Made by a program: the position numbers and the translations under genes
In this document: positions 11,643 through 24,635 of the stretch, in pieces
Position numbering within the stretch: position 1 is the stretch's first letter
Layout: every line of letters begins with the position of its first letter
Notes under the pieces: generated by a model
Seen by the model: only the letters and a program-made list of their open reading frames with translations
The model's database searches: none
What the model was told of the DNA's origin: nothing
Source: Spinacia oleracea
Taxonomy: Eukaryota; Streptophyta; Magnoliopsida; Caryophyllales; Amaranthaceae
Length of the DNA: 64,000 bases
Reading direction: 5' to 3'
Assembly (NCBI RefSeq): GCF_020520425.1
Contig: NC_079487.1
Location: forward strand, 104,256,141 to 104,320,140

Positions 11643-14600
11643 ATGGCGAATTTACCAGAATCAGCCACCAAATCGGAGAAATTAGTAGCCACCCCACCAA
11701 GATTTCCTCCAACGTTAATGGTGCAGCAGCAGCAGATGGCCGCGGCGAGTGCATCATCGTCTTCTCCTTCACCACAGCTAAGTACACCGCCTGGGCCGCC
11801 CGTGTTCACTTCGCCTCTCAGACCCGCCGCCGTGCCATTCCGAACATCCCCTGCTTCTCCGCAACCGGTTGCCGTGGCTTTCCCACCACCAATTTCAACA
11901 ACCCCACCTTCTTCTTCTTCGTCTACTTTGCCCCCCTCTTCTCCTCCCAGTTATTCTTCTCAAAATGCTCCGTTTGATCTTTCTTTTGAATCCATTGCCC
12001 CCCTTGTACACTTTTCTGCTCACAAGGTAATTTCTTTTTCTAAAAGTTATTATGTGTTGTTCTTACTTATTTCCTGTTTTTCTTGAATTGGTGCATTGTA
12101 TTTGATTTACTGAGTTTAATTGCCCTGATCTGTTTCAATTGGTCTGTAATCTGACATCCATTTCTTTCTTATTGCTTGGTTTGATTCAATATGTGGGTTA
12201 GGGGGCGAATTGATATGTCATTGTACATATATGGGCTCTACTTTGTTTTAGGGTGTTGCTTTCTTGATGTTATTGTGTCATTTTGGTTTATGTTAGATAT
12301 TGAAGCAGAAGAAGCAAGCAAATGTGCCGAGTATGGGGTTTGGGGCGTTGGTTTCGCCTGGGAGAGAGATTGGGCAAGGTCCACAAGTAATTCAGCGTGA
12401 TTCTCATCGTTGCCAAAGTTGTGGGGCTTATCCAAATCCATATTGTAACGTTTTACCAACTTCAGGGCAGTGGCAATGTGTTGTTTGTCGTAATTTGAAT
12501 GGGAGTGATGGTGAATATGTAGCACCAAGCAAGGAAGAGCTTCGTAGCTTTCCTGAATTATCCTCTCTTGTGGTTGATTATGTCCAAACTGGAAATCGAT
12601 TATCGGGTTTTGTTCCTGTTTCGGATTCTAGAACATCTGCTCCCGTTGTTCTTGTCATCGACGAGTGCTTAGATGAGCCACACCTTCAGCATTTACAAAG
12701 TTCTCTTCATGCTTTTGTTGACTCGCTCCCCCCAACGACTAGAATAGGAATTGTTTCATATGGCCGAACTGTATCTGTATATGATTTTTGTGAGGAATCT
12801 ACTGCATCTGCTGATGTGCTTCCCGGGGACAAGTCACCTAGTGAGGACAGTTTAAGAGCATTGATTTATGGGACAGGCATTTACTTGTCTCCTGTGCATG
12901 CTACACTTGCTGTAGCACATACCATCTTTTCCTCATTCAGACCCTTCAAGGAAAACATTCCAGAGACTGCAAGAGACCGCTGTTTGGGTACTGCAGTGGA
13001 AGTTGCACTTGCAATTATTCAAGGGCCATCTGCTGATTTGTCCCGAGGCATGGTTAAGAGGCCTGGGGGTAAGAGTAGGTTAATAGTTTGTGCTGCTGGA
13101 CCGAATACTTTTGGCCCTGGAGCACTTCCTCATTCCTTTAGTCATCCAAACTATGCATATCTTGAAAAAACTGCAACGAAGTGGATGGAACATTTAGGCA
13201 AAGAAGCTCACCGACAACATACAGTTGTAGATATTATGTGTGCTGGAACATGCCCTGTCAGAGTCCCTGTTCTGCAACCCCTGTCACGAGCCTCTGGCGG
13301 TGTTCTTATCCTTCATGACGACTTTGGAGAAGTGTTTGGTGTAAATTTGCAGAGAGCGTCCAGTAGGGCAGCAGGTTCTCATGGTTTGTTGGAAATACGT
13401 GTTCCTGGTGATATGCTCATCAGTCAAGTTGTTGGTCCTGGTGAGGAAGCCCCCACGGATTCACATGAAAATTTTAAGAATGATGCCTCTGTCTCAGTTC
13501 AGATGCTAAGTGTTGAAGAAACACAATGCTTTTCAGTTTTCATGGAAACCAAAAGAGACATAAAGGCAGAACATGTATTTTTTCAATTTTCTATGCAATA
13601 TTCAAATGTTTATACAGCTGATATCACTAGAGTCATCACTGTGAGATTGCCTACTGTTGATAGTGTGTCAGCCTATCTTGACAGTGTTCAAGATGATGTG
13701 GCTGCAGTTCTGATTGCCAAGAGGACTCTTCTGCGAGCAAAAACTGCCCCTGAAGCAGTTAACATGCGTTCAACAATAGATGAAAGAGTGAAAGATATAT
13801 CTTTGAAGTTTGGTTCACCAGTTCCTAAATCTAAGCTCTATAAGTTCCCAAAAGAGCTTTCTTCGTTGCCAGAGCACTTGTTCCATCTTAGAAGAGGTCC
13901 ATTGCTCGGAAACATCGTTGGTCATGAAGATGAGAGATCCGTGTTGAGAAACTTATTTCTAGATGCATCTTTTGACCTTTCTTTGCGAATGGTTGCACCT
14001 CGATGTTTAATGCATCGAGAAGGGGGCACCTTTGAGGAGTTGCCAGCTTATGATTTAGCCATGCAGTCAGATACTGCTGTTGTCCTAGATCATGGTACAG
14101 ATATCTTCATTTGGTTGGTAAGCTTTTTCACTTCCTTCAATGTTGGTTTCTTGTCAAACATGCTGTATGATGTTGTATGCTGATCTCTTTAGAGGTTTTC
14201 TTAGCATAATTTTGTCCATTATGTGTGCATGTTGATTACTAGGGTTTTATGGTCAAGGATAAGTATTTATTACGGAGTATCAGGTTTTCATACAATTTTA
14301 TTAATAGGACAAGTTTGGGAGCCTGTGTAGTTTATTAAGAGCCTGTGTAGTTTATATTAATTCAGGAATTAGCTCTTATATGAAATTTTGTTGAAGACTA
14401 TTACTGAAATCGAAAGAGGCAATGCTTTTATTTTCTGTTAGAATGATATGTTTTCTTAGGCTTTCCAGGATCTAAGGTGCTATCTTGGAATTTGTGCACG
14501 TGCATATCGTAGTGATCGCATATAAATTGTGCATGTGTATACCGTAGTGATCGCATATAAATTTTCTCATGTTCATAGCCACAGTGCCACACCCATGCAT

Positions 14601-16412
14601 GTACGTCTGTCTGTATGCGAACATGCATGCTTCTGTTGAAAACACAAGTGCGCGTCACCCGTATACAAAGGGATGAAATATACCTCATAGTGTCACCTGC
14701 AATGTCCAAGAAAGACTAGAAATACATATAATGAAGCTCAAGCCTTCAACTTTACAAAACCCTGTGTATTTTTATTTAGTCAAAAGAAGAAAAACCTGCA
14801 TTTCTGGTATGGACAAGCTAAGCCTTGAAATGTACATAAACATTTTCCTACCACATCCATCGCCGAACTTCCCAGAAACTAGCTCTCTCACTTCAACACT
14901 GCATTGATCCTCATTGACTTTAGGAGCCATCTATTGACCATTGCTCTTAACCAGTTGTTTTTGCCTGCATAACCGTGGCGTATATTGTGTGTTTGATTTT
15001 TAACAAGTGAGCGTACAATGATGAGGTTAGGTAGCCAGAACCAATGGCTTGTGCTGTTGAGGAATACCGAATACTATCTTAGAATTTGCTTGGTACTAAG
15101 ATATAAATGAAAGAAAGCAGAGTATTGTTAGCTAGAGAACGAAGTTTTATCTTTCAATAGTAGTACATCTAATCCAAGAAATAAGTTCTTTTAACAATTT
15201 TCACACATTATGAAAAAATCAAACTGAGTTGAAATCCCGTTGACTTTGTAGAGTGGCATTTATGGAGTAATATTTTTTTGAATTTATAAAATGACCTAGA
15301 TAAATTCACATCCTTTTCAGAAAACTTACCTTCTAATATGCAGTTCGTTAATGAGTTCCTTGTTAAATTTTTATTTCCAGGGTGCCGAGCTTTCTGCTCA
15401 AGAAATTAACTGTGCTGCAGCGTTAGCAGCTTGTAGAACACTGGCTGAGGAGCTCAGTGAATCAAGATTTCCAGCTCCACGCATCCTTGCATTTAAGGTT
15501 ACACTTTTTCTTCTGCTTCTGTTGTTGACTTCCTTACGGTTTTCCTCCTGTAGAACCCCTCCATACTTCAGGGAATTGGTGAAAAAGCTAAATTATTTTA
15601 CAATCTTTTACAGGAAGGGACCTCTCAAGCACGATACTTTGTTTCTCGGCTAATACCAGCTCACAAGGATCCAGCTTATGAACAGGTGGGTGCTCTTTTT
15701 TTTTTTTTTTTTTCTTTTTTTCTTTTTTTTTTTTCCGGTTCTTCCCATTCCTCCATCTATTGCTCTTATTCCTTCGAAACCACTCCTTGAAAACTATTTT
15801 ACTCTGTCCAAATTAATAGGCCATATTTTTTCTTAAGTGTCCCAAAATAATGGAGGTATGTTTATTTCTGAAGGTGATAAGATTAAATTTGAACTTATCC
15901 ATATATCTTTAATTATACCTCCTACTAAGATTTCAAATAAAGGCACATTGGTACTATGGAGATGTAAAAATGTAAACGGTAGGACGGTAATGGTATGACC
16001 ACATTAATTTGCATAAATAATTAAATTATGTTATTGCAAAATATTATTTTAAAAGGCTAAAATTACGCGTTTCCCTCATGCCTAGCAAATTCTTTTTGCC
16101 TTGTACAGCCTCGTGCTTTTTCAAACCAATTCTGTGACACACGCCACTTTAATTTAGCTCTCGGCTGTGATGTGTTTAATTGTTGATTTGTGTCACTTAG
16201 CTGTTCATAATTATTAACCTTCTAGCCTCCATTGTACTAGTACAAATTGTGATTTCTTGAACATTTTTTCGCAGGAAGCAAGATTCCCACAACTCCGGAC
16301 ATTGAATACAGAACAGAGAGCCAAGTTGAAAAGCAGTTTTATTCATTTTGATGATCCAAGCTTCTGTGAGTGGATGCGTAGTCTGAAGCTTGTGCCACCA
16401 GAGCCTAGCTAA
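11643..16412 (+). CDS. SEC23: SEC23-type COPII coat protein
   Basis: Five exons (11643-12026, 12297-14117, 15381-15497, 15614-15685, 16275-16412) join in phase 0 to an 843-residue protein. Sec23 binds Sar1-GTP and stimulates its GTPase in the inner COPII coat that buds vesicles from the ER. After a Pro/Ser/Gln-rich N-terminus (residues 1-115) come a Sec23/24 zinc finger (Cys167, Cys170, Cys189, Cys192), a trunk domain with PVVLVIDECLDE, then the beta-sandwich, helical and gelsolin-like parts, ending HFDDPSFCEWMRSLKL. All introns are GT-AG. The start MANLPES was preferred over an in-frame upstream ATG at 11592. The usual early Sec23 motif RMTWNVWP is absent, so this belongs to the divergent plant Sec23 group with a Pro-rich head. 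Intron 2 holds a 37-bp tandem duplication near 14493-14565. Confidence 0.93.
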
Positions 16413-17501
16413 GGAATTAGATATTCAGTCTTGAATTGACTGATATATTCTCAGAAGGAAGGAGGAGTCGCAGGAGCTTAGGGTTGCTGATTCAGCATTT
16501 GCTTTTTTTCTTTTTCTTTTTCTTTTTCTTTTCGATACTCTTTAAACCTTTTAGTTATTTGAACATACAATAGACTTCAGAGACATAGGAGCCATTCTTT
16601 AAATTTGCAAGTTCCAATTTGTTACAACTTTGTAGAGAGCAATAAAAGTAACTTTAATTTTCGGCCAGTTTTTGGGAAATACATGTGCTTTTGTTTTTGT
16701 ACTGTTCTTAGTTTCATTTAGTTGAATTTGATAGCGCAAGGGCCTAAATGTGCCTTGAGTTTTAGCTCGAGTTTAAATATAAACTTACTTTGAGTTCCTA
16801 TGCATCAATTAAATTTGATTTATTACTATATTTTTTCAATATAGAAAGAAACTATGGCCAATCTTTCACTACATTTGACGAAATAGTTTATACTTCATGT
16901 TATAAAAGTTTAATTTCTTGTAATAGATGCACAAAGATACCGAAGTTAGTTCGTAAAATGTCAAAAAAAATGCGAGTTCAAATAAGCTTTATAGGAGTTT
17001 AATTGGTAAAAAACAATCTTACGAAAAAAACTTAAACGAGTTATTCACAAACATGAACTTGAACTAGTCGAGCAACAAGTTCTTAGAACTTGAATCATTT
17101 ACTTAAAGAGCTTAAGATTTTTGTTCAATGTTGTTTATTATCTTAACAACAAGTTTTGACCGTACTTGTTCATAAGCAATATTTCCACATATCTTGAACG
17201 TCCCTTAATTTGACTTTTAAATTCTTGATCAACTTTTATTATGCAATGATGCTACTCGGTGTTATATTAGAACTGTGCTATGCGTCCGTATCCGTATCCG
17301 TGTCCGTGTCCGTGTCCGTGTCCGTGTCCGTATGCAAGCAATCTGCACAGCTGGACTCTCCGAAAGGGGGATTTGGGACCATAAATTTTTGCTGATACAT
17401 TATCTGCATACCGGCTTACCCTGTGCATTTTGGCATTTGGACTAAAGATTTAACAGGGGTTCCCCCCAAACTGAGGTTTTTGCAGGTAGTTAAAGAAGAA
17501 C
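16413..17501. other. Intergenic between SEC23 and the MIF-like gene
   Basis: The SEC23 3' flank contains a CTTTTT-rich run (16501-16533) and a possible poly(A) signal AATAAA near 16640. The right part is presumably the promoter and leader of the MIF-like gene. No other gene was seen. Confidence 0.45.
17283..17334. repeat. TCCGTG hexamer microsatellite
   Basis: About eight tandem copies of TCCGTG/TCCGTA lie roughly 170 bp upstream of the MIF-like start codon. The 6-bp period makes it open in several frames (Val-Ser repeats), which explains the spurious small ORF there. Confidence 0.9.
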
Positions 17502-20500
17502 ATGCCTACCTTAAATCTGTTCACGAATGTTCCAGTGGATGCCGTTATCGCCTCAGATATTCTCAAGGATGCTACCAAAGCTGTTGCCAAAACCATTGGC
17601 AAACCCGAATCTGTAACTTCTCTCTCTATCCCTACTACTCTTTATTTCCCCGGTCGGAGTATAATTAATTTAGCAGTTCTGATTGAAATAATTGTACTAT
17701 TTGATTGATTGAAGTATGTGATGGTGTTGTTAAACGGAGGAGTTCCAATTGCATTTGCGGGTACAGAAGAAGCAGCTGCGTATGGAGAATTGATCTCAAT
17801 TGGAGGACTTAGTCCTTCCGTTAATGGAAAATTAAGTTCTATTATTGCTGAAATTCTCCAAACTAAGCTTTCTATTGACAGTTCCAGATTCTACATTAAA
17901 TTTTATGATGCGCAGGTATCAATTTTACTACATCTTTATTAATCCACTTTTAGTTCTATGCACGGCTGAGATAATATCATGATTTTTACTCATTTGATGA
18001 TTTTTGCTCATTTCAAAATCCACTTTTAGTTCTATGCAAGGCTGAGATATTGTCATCATTTTTACTCTTTTGAAGTTTTGATGATTTTTGCTCATTTCAA
18101 AATTCACTTTTAGTGCTAGGGTGTATAACAAAGGTGGAGAAATGTTGTGTTTAGTTCTTGTAGTTGATTAATGGATTGAATGGGATGATTAGGGTGTAAT
18201 TCGTTTGGAGGCAACTTATGTTGGAAAGTTGAATTAAAATGTGAACTTTTTATGTTGTTTGCTTGGTAGATATTGATGATGCATTGGCCTTTTATGAGGC
18301 CATTTTGATGAAGCATGCCTGTTTATAGATTTGGGTTGTGCTTTTTAGCAGAATTTGGTTGTTTAGTACTCCGTATCAGTCACTTTGGTGTTTTGGGTTC
18401 ATTCAGGTAATGAGCTATTTGGCTCGGGTTTGAGCTCGGGTTTTGTTTGTGTTGCTATCAGGGTGGGTCATTCACTATTCAGGTCTATTGTTTACTAGGT
18501 TTCCACTGATACTATGTAAATCCTGTTTTTGTGAATAAGGGTTTGTCTATTTAACGCAGCGTCTGGGAAGGTCCAAATGTACACATTTTTATTGGGCGAG
18601 TAGCCAAAATTATAATTAAAAGGGAAGAAAGTGGAAAACACCTCCACTAAACAACAGAAGACCTTCAGAAAATACAACAAATTTCAGACAACAAAAACCA
18701 GTAGAAATTCCCCAGTTCCACAAAGCATACTTCCTCTCCATCCATATCCTGTAAAGTGTTGCACCATTGCAGCAGGGACAACAACTTGTTTTCTGAATTT
18801 GGAGCTTCGTACTCTTCTGTGGCCCTATCCCGACAGCTTCTGATATTCAATTGTAACAGCCTGAATCCGGAGTCTCTCATATATAGCCACCGTAGCTATG
18901 AACTTGTGTTTAGGACAGTTAAAATGATCCCATACCAGCTTGCACCAAGTAGGTTCTGACTTGGCACAACCAGTTGGAAATAAAATCTAGCAATACTGAT
19001 CATAGGAAAGCCCATCTTTACTTTCCACAAGGAGCTCCTCACCTATTTTTTTAGCTTTACAAATATGCTTCCAAGCCCAGCCAGCAATAGGGAAGGAGCC
19101 CTATAGTCCTTCCAAAAATTATCCTTTAACCTGAACACGAACCCATTTAACCCAGAGGTCAGATTTTGTAGCAATATTCCAAGCCTGCTTCCAAACAGCT
19201 ACCTGTTCCAAGCATTTACACTCCTCACCCTAACATCTCCACCTTTCTTAGGAGAACAAACCTTATCCCAACTCACATATCCAGGGATGTTGCTGTTATG
19301 GATGCCTGTCCATAGGAAAGATCTGCAGATCTAATGTAGCTATTTTAAGCACTGCTTTTGGTAAGAAGATTTGTGCCTAAGACACATTGATACTGAGAAA
19401 CACACAGAGTTCACAAGCTGCAAATTACCAGCAGCAAATGACAAGTTTCTTGAACACCAAACTTTAATAGGGAAGAGATCATATTTTAAAGCGAGACATC
19501 CCCCAGCTAAGCCTTGCAATGTAGCACGTTATTTACCAGGTACACGTAAACCATGTGAAATAGTCCTACAATGTACCAAAAGAAGGACCCTGGAAACTGG
19601 GAAGCATTCATTATGCTATCATGTGTTTCATAAACCAATCCCTTTCTTTTCCTGGCTAAAATGAGCTATACAAGAAAAGCAGCGCACATATCTCAAATTC
19701 GGCCTGTTTTGCATATGTTTTCTAGAAGTCATGAAATTTCCATCTCAACTGAATGGTCGTCCTTAACATCTATATCCCCTCTTCTGTCACATTAATTAGC
19801 ATTTGTATTTCGGAGACCTGGCTTTATGGCCCCCTTCTTGAAGCAAAAATTACTCTTTCCTCACATGATAAATGAAGTTTTAAGAGGAAAAAGGTGTCAC
19901 CTGGGCAAGTTTTGGAATGAAATCAGCTCGTTTGAGTCAACTGATAACCTGTACGCTTTGGTCACACAAAGAGATCAAGAAGATAACATCATCCATGTTT
20001 AGATATCACCATTAACAATGACTGTAGAGGGCCCAATACAGTTAGTCTTAACCTCAGTTCAAAGCCTGTTATATAACCCCCGTTGCTAACGGGAAATATA
20101 ACTAGGAATCAAGTCTAGAAGTGAAACTAATATTCTTACTAAAACTTGGCCTTACTTCACTCATGCCCTTGAGTTGATCTCGAAATTTGATCTTGTTGTC
20201 TAATGACTTTAATCCCTGTGAGACTGCCACCATATCCGATCTTTGTCATTTGTTTCGTTAATGTCGAAGTCTAAATTCCAAAAAATCTGGCATAATCTAT
20301 ATGGTGATGATATACTAGTTAAGGTTTTGCCTATTGTTTTCACCTCATGCTATCTTTTATGCTTCTAAAGGGTTATACATCTGATCTTTAGATGAGTTTG
20401 TGTACGCTCTGTGTTTCTTACCAAATGTCAACCATTTTGCTGCAATTTATTGTATATTGCATCTGTAGCTAACTTAGGGTATTCACATCTCATTGCAGCG

Positions 20501-20534
20501 ACCCTTTGTTGGATTCAACGGTTCCACCTTTTAA
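17502..20534 (+). CDS. MIF / D-dopachrome tautomerase-like protein (MDL)
   Basis: Exons 17502-17612, 17715-17915 and 20499-20534 give a 115-residue protein, the usual length for the macrophage migration inhibitory factor superfamily. Met-Pro at the start keeps the catalytic Pro2 of the tautomerase fold. GKPESYVMVLLNGGVPIAF and AAYGELISIGGLSP match plant MDL proteins, and the terminal exon ends in FNGSTF. All junctions are phase 0 with GT-AG. Plant MDLs are small cytosolic or peroxisomal proteins; their physiological substrate is uncertain. Intron 2 (about 2.6 kb) contains a decayed LINE. A second terminal exon with the same coding potential lies at 21289-21324, so two C-termini are possible. 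Confidence 0.92.
18600..19600 (-). mobile_element. Decayed LINE fragment in MIF-like intron 2
   Basis: Minus-strand peptides match the end of a plant L1-type reverse transcriptase. GCLALKYDLFPIKVW and AAGNLQLVNSV are near 19430-19530. LPKAVLK follows, then CRSFLWTGIHNSNIPGYVSW near 19260-19330, followed by an RT-zinc-finger-like stretch. The pieces are in different frames with stops. The element lies antisense to the host gene. Boundaries are approximate. Confidence 0.8.
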
Positions 20535-20624
20535 GCTGATCGTAACTGGTAGATACTTGCTAAGCTCTTAATTTGGAGGGATAAACAGCTGTTGTCATTT
20601 GAAACCACACTAATATGTTTGTTA

Positions 20625-21085
20625 GGTCTGACTTGGCACAACCAGTTGGGAATAAACTTTAGCATTACTAAACATAGGCAAGCCCATCCATACATCCCCA
20701 AGGAGCTCCTCAACTCTTCTCTAGCTTTACAGATATGCTTCCTAACCCAGCTAACATAGGAAGGATCCTTATAGTCCTACCAAATTCCGTCTTTTATATT
20801 GACTGCACGACTCCATTTAACCCTGAGGTTATCTGATTTTGTGGCAATATTCCAAGCCTGATTCCAGACAGCCATCTTGTTCCAAGCAATCACATTCCTC
20901 ACCCCAAAACCTCCACCTTTTTAAGAGAACAAACCTTATCCTAGCTCACGTATCCAGGGTTGTTGCTGTTATGGATGCCTGTCCATAGGAAAGATCTGCA
21001 TATTGAATTTATCTTTTGTAACAGAAGAAACTTTTTGCTGGTAAAAAAGAAGTATACTGGATAAATTAGAAATACGGATATTTTA
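20625..21085 (-). mobile_element. Second LINE fragment between the duplicated exons
   Basis: The minus strand encodes KINSICRSFLWTGIHNSNNP near 20960-21060, almost the same peptide as the LINE at 19.3 kb. CTGACTTGGCACAACCAGTT at 20630 matches 18956. It is broken by stops and is probably a duplicated piece of the same insertion. Confidence 0.8.
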
Positions 21086-21288
21086 TGGAAGATCTGGCAT
21101 AATCTATATGGTGATGAAATACTAGTCAAGTTTCCGCCTATTGTTTTTCACCTCATGGCTCATGCTGTGTTGTTTGCTTCTAAATGGTGTATACATCTGA
21201 AGTTTAGATAAGTTTGTGTACGCTTTCTGTTGCATTTGACTGTATACTGCATCTGTAGCTAACTTTGGGTATTCACATTTCGTTGCAG

Positions 21289-21324
21289 CGACCTTTTTTT
21301 GGATTCAACGGTTCCACCTTTTGA
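21289..21324 (+). other. Duplicate terminal exon of the MIF-like gene
   Basis: After an acceptor GTTGCAG, the exon reads RPFFGFNGSTF and a TGA stop. The first copy (20499-20534) reads RPFVGFNGSTF and TAA. Both continue the reading frame of exon 2. Plant MDL proteins commonly end FFGWNGSTF, so this copy matches the family at one more residue. Which exon is used cannot be told from DNA. Confidence 0.8.
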
Positions 21325-21771
21325 GCTGATTGTAATTGGTAGATACTCCACTCGTTAAGCTCTTTGGAGGGATAAACAACTTTTGTCATTTGAAACCACA
21401 CCAATATGTTTGTAAGGATTACATTTTGTGATATTTCAATGTGCAGAAAAGCTGTTGTCTTTTCCTAGCTTAAGGTAGCTATTTGGGGTTACAGTAAGCC
21501 AGTTAACACCCACACTAAAATGACCAATTGCCTTCTCTTTCCTCTAGCTATTTCGGCCATGGTAACAGGTTAGACACCTTAAGAAGTGGGGCTAGCGGAA
21601 CCTCCATTCCAAACTGCCCGAACAGACCCAACCGGGCCAACCCGACATAATAGGTTAATGACTTAATGCCCCTTACTAATTATCAGTAAAGATTTTAGAG
21701 AGTATTACCATTTTAGGCAACTTGATAAAAGAATTTAAACATCAAGAAATAGAATATGTCAAGATAAAATA

Positions 21772-22057
21772 CTCCATCTGTCCCAATTTAATTGTCATAC
21801 TTTCTATTTACATCCATCCCAATTTAATTGTCACATGTCCTTTTATTGCATGAATCCACTAATATTTTTTTATCTCTCTTTTCGCTACCCTAAATTATGA
21901 TCCCACATCCTCTTATATTCAATTAAAAATTCTTTCACTAATCTTCCACTATACCTACTTTTCTATTAAATCATAATGGATAAGCCTACAATAATTTATC
22001 GCATAAAACTCCGTAAAAATTTTAGTGCGGCAATTAATTAAATTGGGATGGAGGGAG
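21772..22057. mobile_element. Stowaway-like MITE
   Basis: Inverted ends CTCCATCTGTCCCAATTTAA and TTAAATTGGGATGGAGGGAG are flanked by TA (21770-21771 and 22058-22059). The left subterminal motif is doubled, with CCCAATTTAATTGTCA appearing twice about 36 bp apart. Confidence 0.9.
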
Positions 22058-22319
22058 TAGTTTTCGACTCTGCCTAAACCTTAGTAGAAATAAAATAGTA
22101 CAGTTATTACAAACAATTATGGAGTACAATTTTCTTCTTTACGTCCTAAAGTAATACAGTACAAATATATGCGACCATTATTCATTTATTCTCAAACAAA
22201 CAAAATTCATGTCAGGCGTTTTTACTATAAAAATCTCATGCCCAAATTCACATAATTGAGGTGAACTTCTTGGGCCAAAGCGGGCTAGGTTGGATCGAGC
22301 CAACAGGTTGGGCCATTAA

Positions 22320-23220
22320 GAAGCGGGGAACTAACGCAAATTTTTGGCTATACCCGGGTACGGCCAAAGCTGCCTGTTCCCCATCCAAAACGATGTAGTT
22401 TTGTCTTGTTTAAAATTAACATTAATATACTGGTACAAAAATGAACATTTACTATTTCGGAAATGAACATTTATTTATTTATTTGGAATGAACATTTACT
22501 ATTTTGGAAATGAACATTTATTTATTTATTTGGAAATAAACTACAAAAATGAACATTTACTATTTCGGAAATGAACATTTATTTATTTATTTGGAATGAA
22601 TATTTATTTATTTATTTGGAAATAAACAATATAGGCGCTTGTAAAAACATAAAAGACCAATGAAGTTAACAATTTCATTATGAACATTAACCATATATTT
22701 ATTGTGAAGAAACAAATAAAAAAGAAAGAACAAATAATTCAACAAAAAAGAACATACAATATAAAAAGGAACATAAAATTCCAGAAAAAAGAACAAACAG
22801 TACAACAATTATGAACAATTTTATGATGAATTTTAAAGCCAACATGAAAGAACAAACAATACAACAATAAGTTTGATGAATGAGTTTAAAAAACAACAAG
22901 AAAGAACAAACAGTACAACAAGAAAGAACAAACAATACAAAAAAGAAAGAATAAAAGATTAATGAAGAGTTTAATTATGAACATTAACCATATGATTATT
23001 ATAAACAAACAAATAAACAAGAAAGAACAAACAATATAAAAAATAACATAAAATTCCAAAAAATACAACAATTATGAAAATTTGATGATGAATTTAAAAA
23101 ACAACATGAAAGAACAAACAGTACAAAAAGAATGAACAAACAGTACAATAAAAAAGAACAAACAGTCGACAAAAATGAACAAACAATATGAACGCGTCGT
23201 TTTTGGGTACAACAGTTAGC
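22320..23220. repeat. Low-complexity transposon-like repeat rich in GAACAAACA
   Basis: The left part has about three tandem 47-bp units containing GAACATTTACTATTTCGG and TTTATTTATTTATTTGG. The right part is a degenerate array of AAAGAACAAACAGTACAA. Part of this recurs inverted at 51.2-53.9 kb, including CCCCATCCAAAACGA near one end and the ACGACGCG-containing sequence near the other. Element class unknown. Confidence 0.65.
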
Positions 23221-24635
23221 GATTTACTAGTTGTGTCACATTGTCCACCTTGCATTTTGGGCTTGTATAGTATGGGCTTGGATAATTATCAAATAATGTT
23301 TTACCCCCCTCCCACAAGTCACAACTTATCTTACCGGTAGAGATGCCCAACGTGGCGGGTTGGGTGGATCAGGGTGGGTTTAGTGGGTCATGTGTCACCT
23401 CAGTTAAGTTAGGGTGGGTCGAGTTGTAGTTTGTGCCAAAAAAAAGAGACACAATACATGATGGGTCGTGGATTACGTAAAAATTTCTTTGGTCGGCTTC
23501 ATCTAAAACATGGTAAATAAAATCTAAAACATGGTAAATAAAAGAAGAAAAAGATGAGACTTGTTTCTCATCCATTTCACAGCAACATCAAGAAAAAAAT
23601 ATATGCAGACATGAGTATTTAGCTGGCAGTATTATACTCTTGTCAAAGTGTATTTAGCAAGATAATCCGATATGGCAACATTATCGACACCAATAAACAC
23701 TTGATAGCACAATTAGGTGACTCGAATAAACGATACATGAAATAGTATCAAGAGCTAGAGAACACCATGAACGAGAAACTAATCATTCATATGCCATACC
23801 ATATTACTACACAAGCTTCAACAATTAAAAGGCCAATTATAGGAAACACTCAACAAATTAGCCATATAAAATGATGGTTCTGCAAATTATCCATGAAAGA
23901 CAGCATTATCAATTTCCTGAAACTAAAACTTTTTATTATAAGCATAGAACAGTTCTAGAAAAGTGTAATTTGATCCTCAACATCTTCCGAAGTCTGAAAC
24001 CAACCGTTGTACTCCAATCTTACTTGCAAGCAATGATGTTTCTGTCCTTTCACCTGAAATAACTTCCCTTGAGATTCAACTTTCAATGGGAATATATAAT
24101 TCCCATGTTAATCAAAAGAAGCACTGAATGTATTTGAAAGTGGAATATTAAGAGTAATTTAGCATATGTTTTGTATCTAAATAAAACAAGAACATTAATC
24201 AAAGACATGAATGAATCCTTAAATTAACCAGTTTTCACAACAGGACAAGCTGAGATTTCATTTCCCTAATAGCTTCATCTTATTACTACTCGTAGAATAT
24301 TTATGTTTAATTCAACCCATGAAAGCTCAGTTTATATAAGCTCTAAGTATACAAAATAGGGTTCATGGAAGAAGAAAAAATGACAAAAACAAAATTATCA
24401 TCTCTGTATTTCATAAGGTATAAATACAAAAGATTGGGCTTCTGGTTGAACATTATTTCGAAATCATCATCTTCGCATATCAGCATACACGGGAGGAGAT
24501 TCCGCACACGATATTTTCACAATTAAGGAGGCCAATACAGGGTATGTAACACAAAAGATAAAAGAGAAAAGAGAAAAGAGAAAAGAAAAAAGATGATCAA
24601 TAGAATCAGAAATATACCTGAGTAATAGAGATGAT
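23221..24635. other. Intergenic, 3' side of the F-box pseudogene
   Basis: No gene recognised. TAGAGATGCCCAACG at about 23340 weakly resembles a hAT-type end but no partner was found. Confidence 0.4.

Larger units (their letters stand above)
20281..21400 (+). repeat. Tandem duplication carrying the MIF terminal exon
   Basis: Sequence around 20281-20600 recurs around 21086-21400. Both copies contain TCTGGCATAATCTATATGG, CATCTGTAGCTAACTT, the splice acceptor TTGCAG and the 36-bp terminal exon. Exon-to-exon spacing is 790 bp. A LINE fragment (20625-21085) lies between the copies and is itself a second copy of the LINE upstream. Confidence 0.85.

Noticed and set aside
12238-12528. 96-codon minus-strand frame
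   Set aside because: Antisense to SEC23 exon 2, no domain.
17210-17395. Val-Ser repeat protein
   Set aside because: Translation of the TCCGTG hexamer repeat upstream of the MIF-like gene.
23338-23420. hAT-type end TAGAGATGCCCAACG
   Set aside because: No facing inverted end and no 8-bp duplication.
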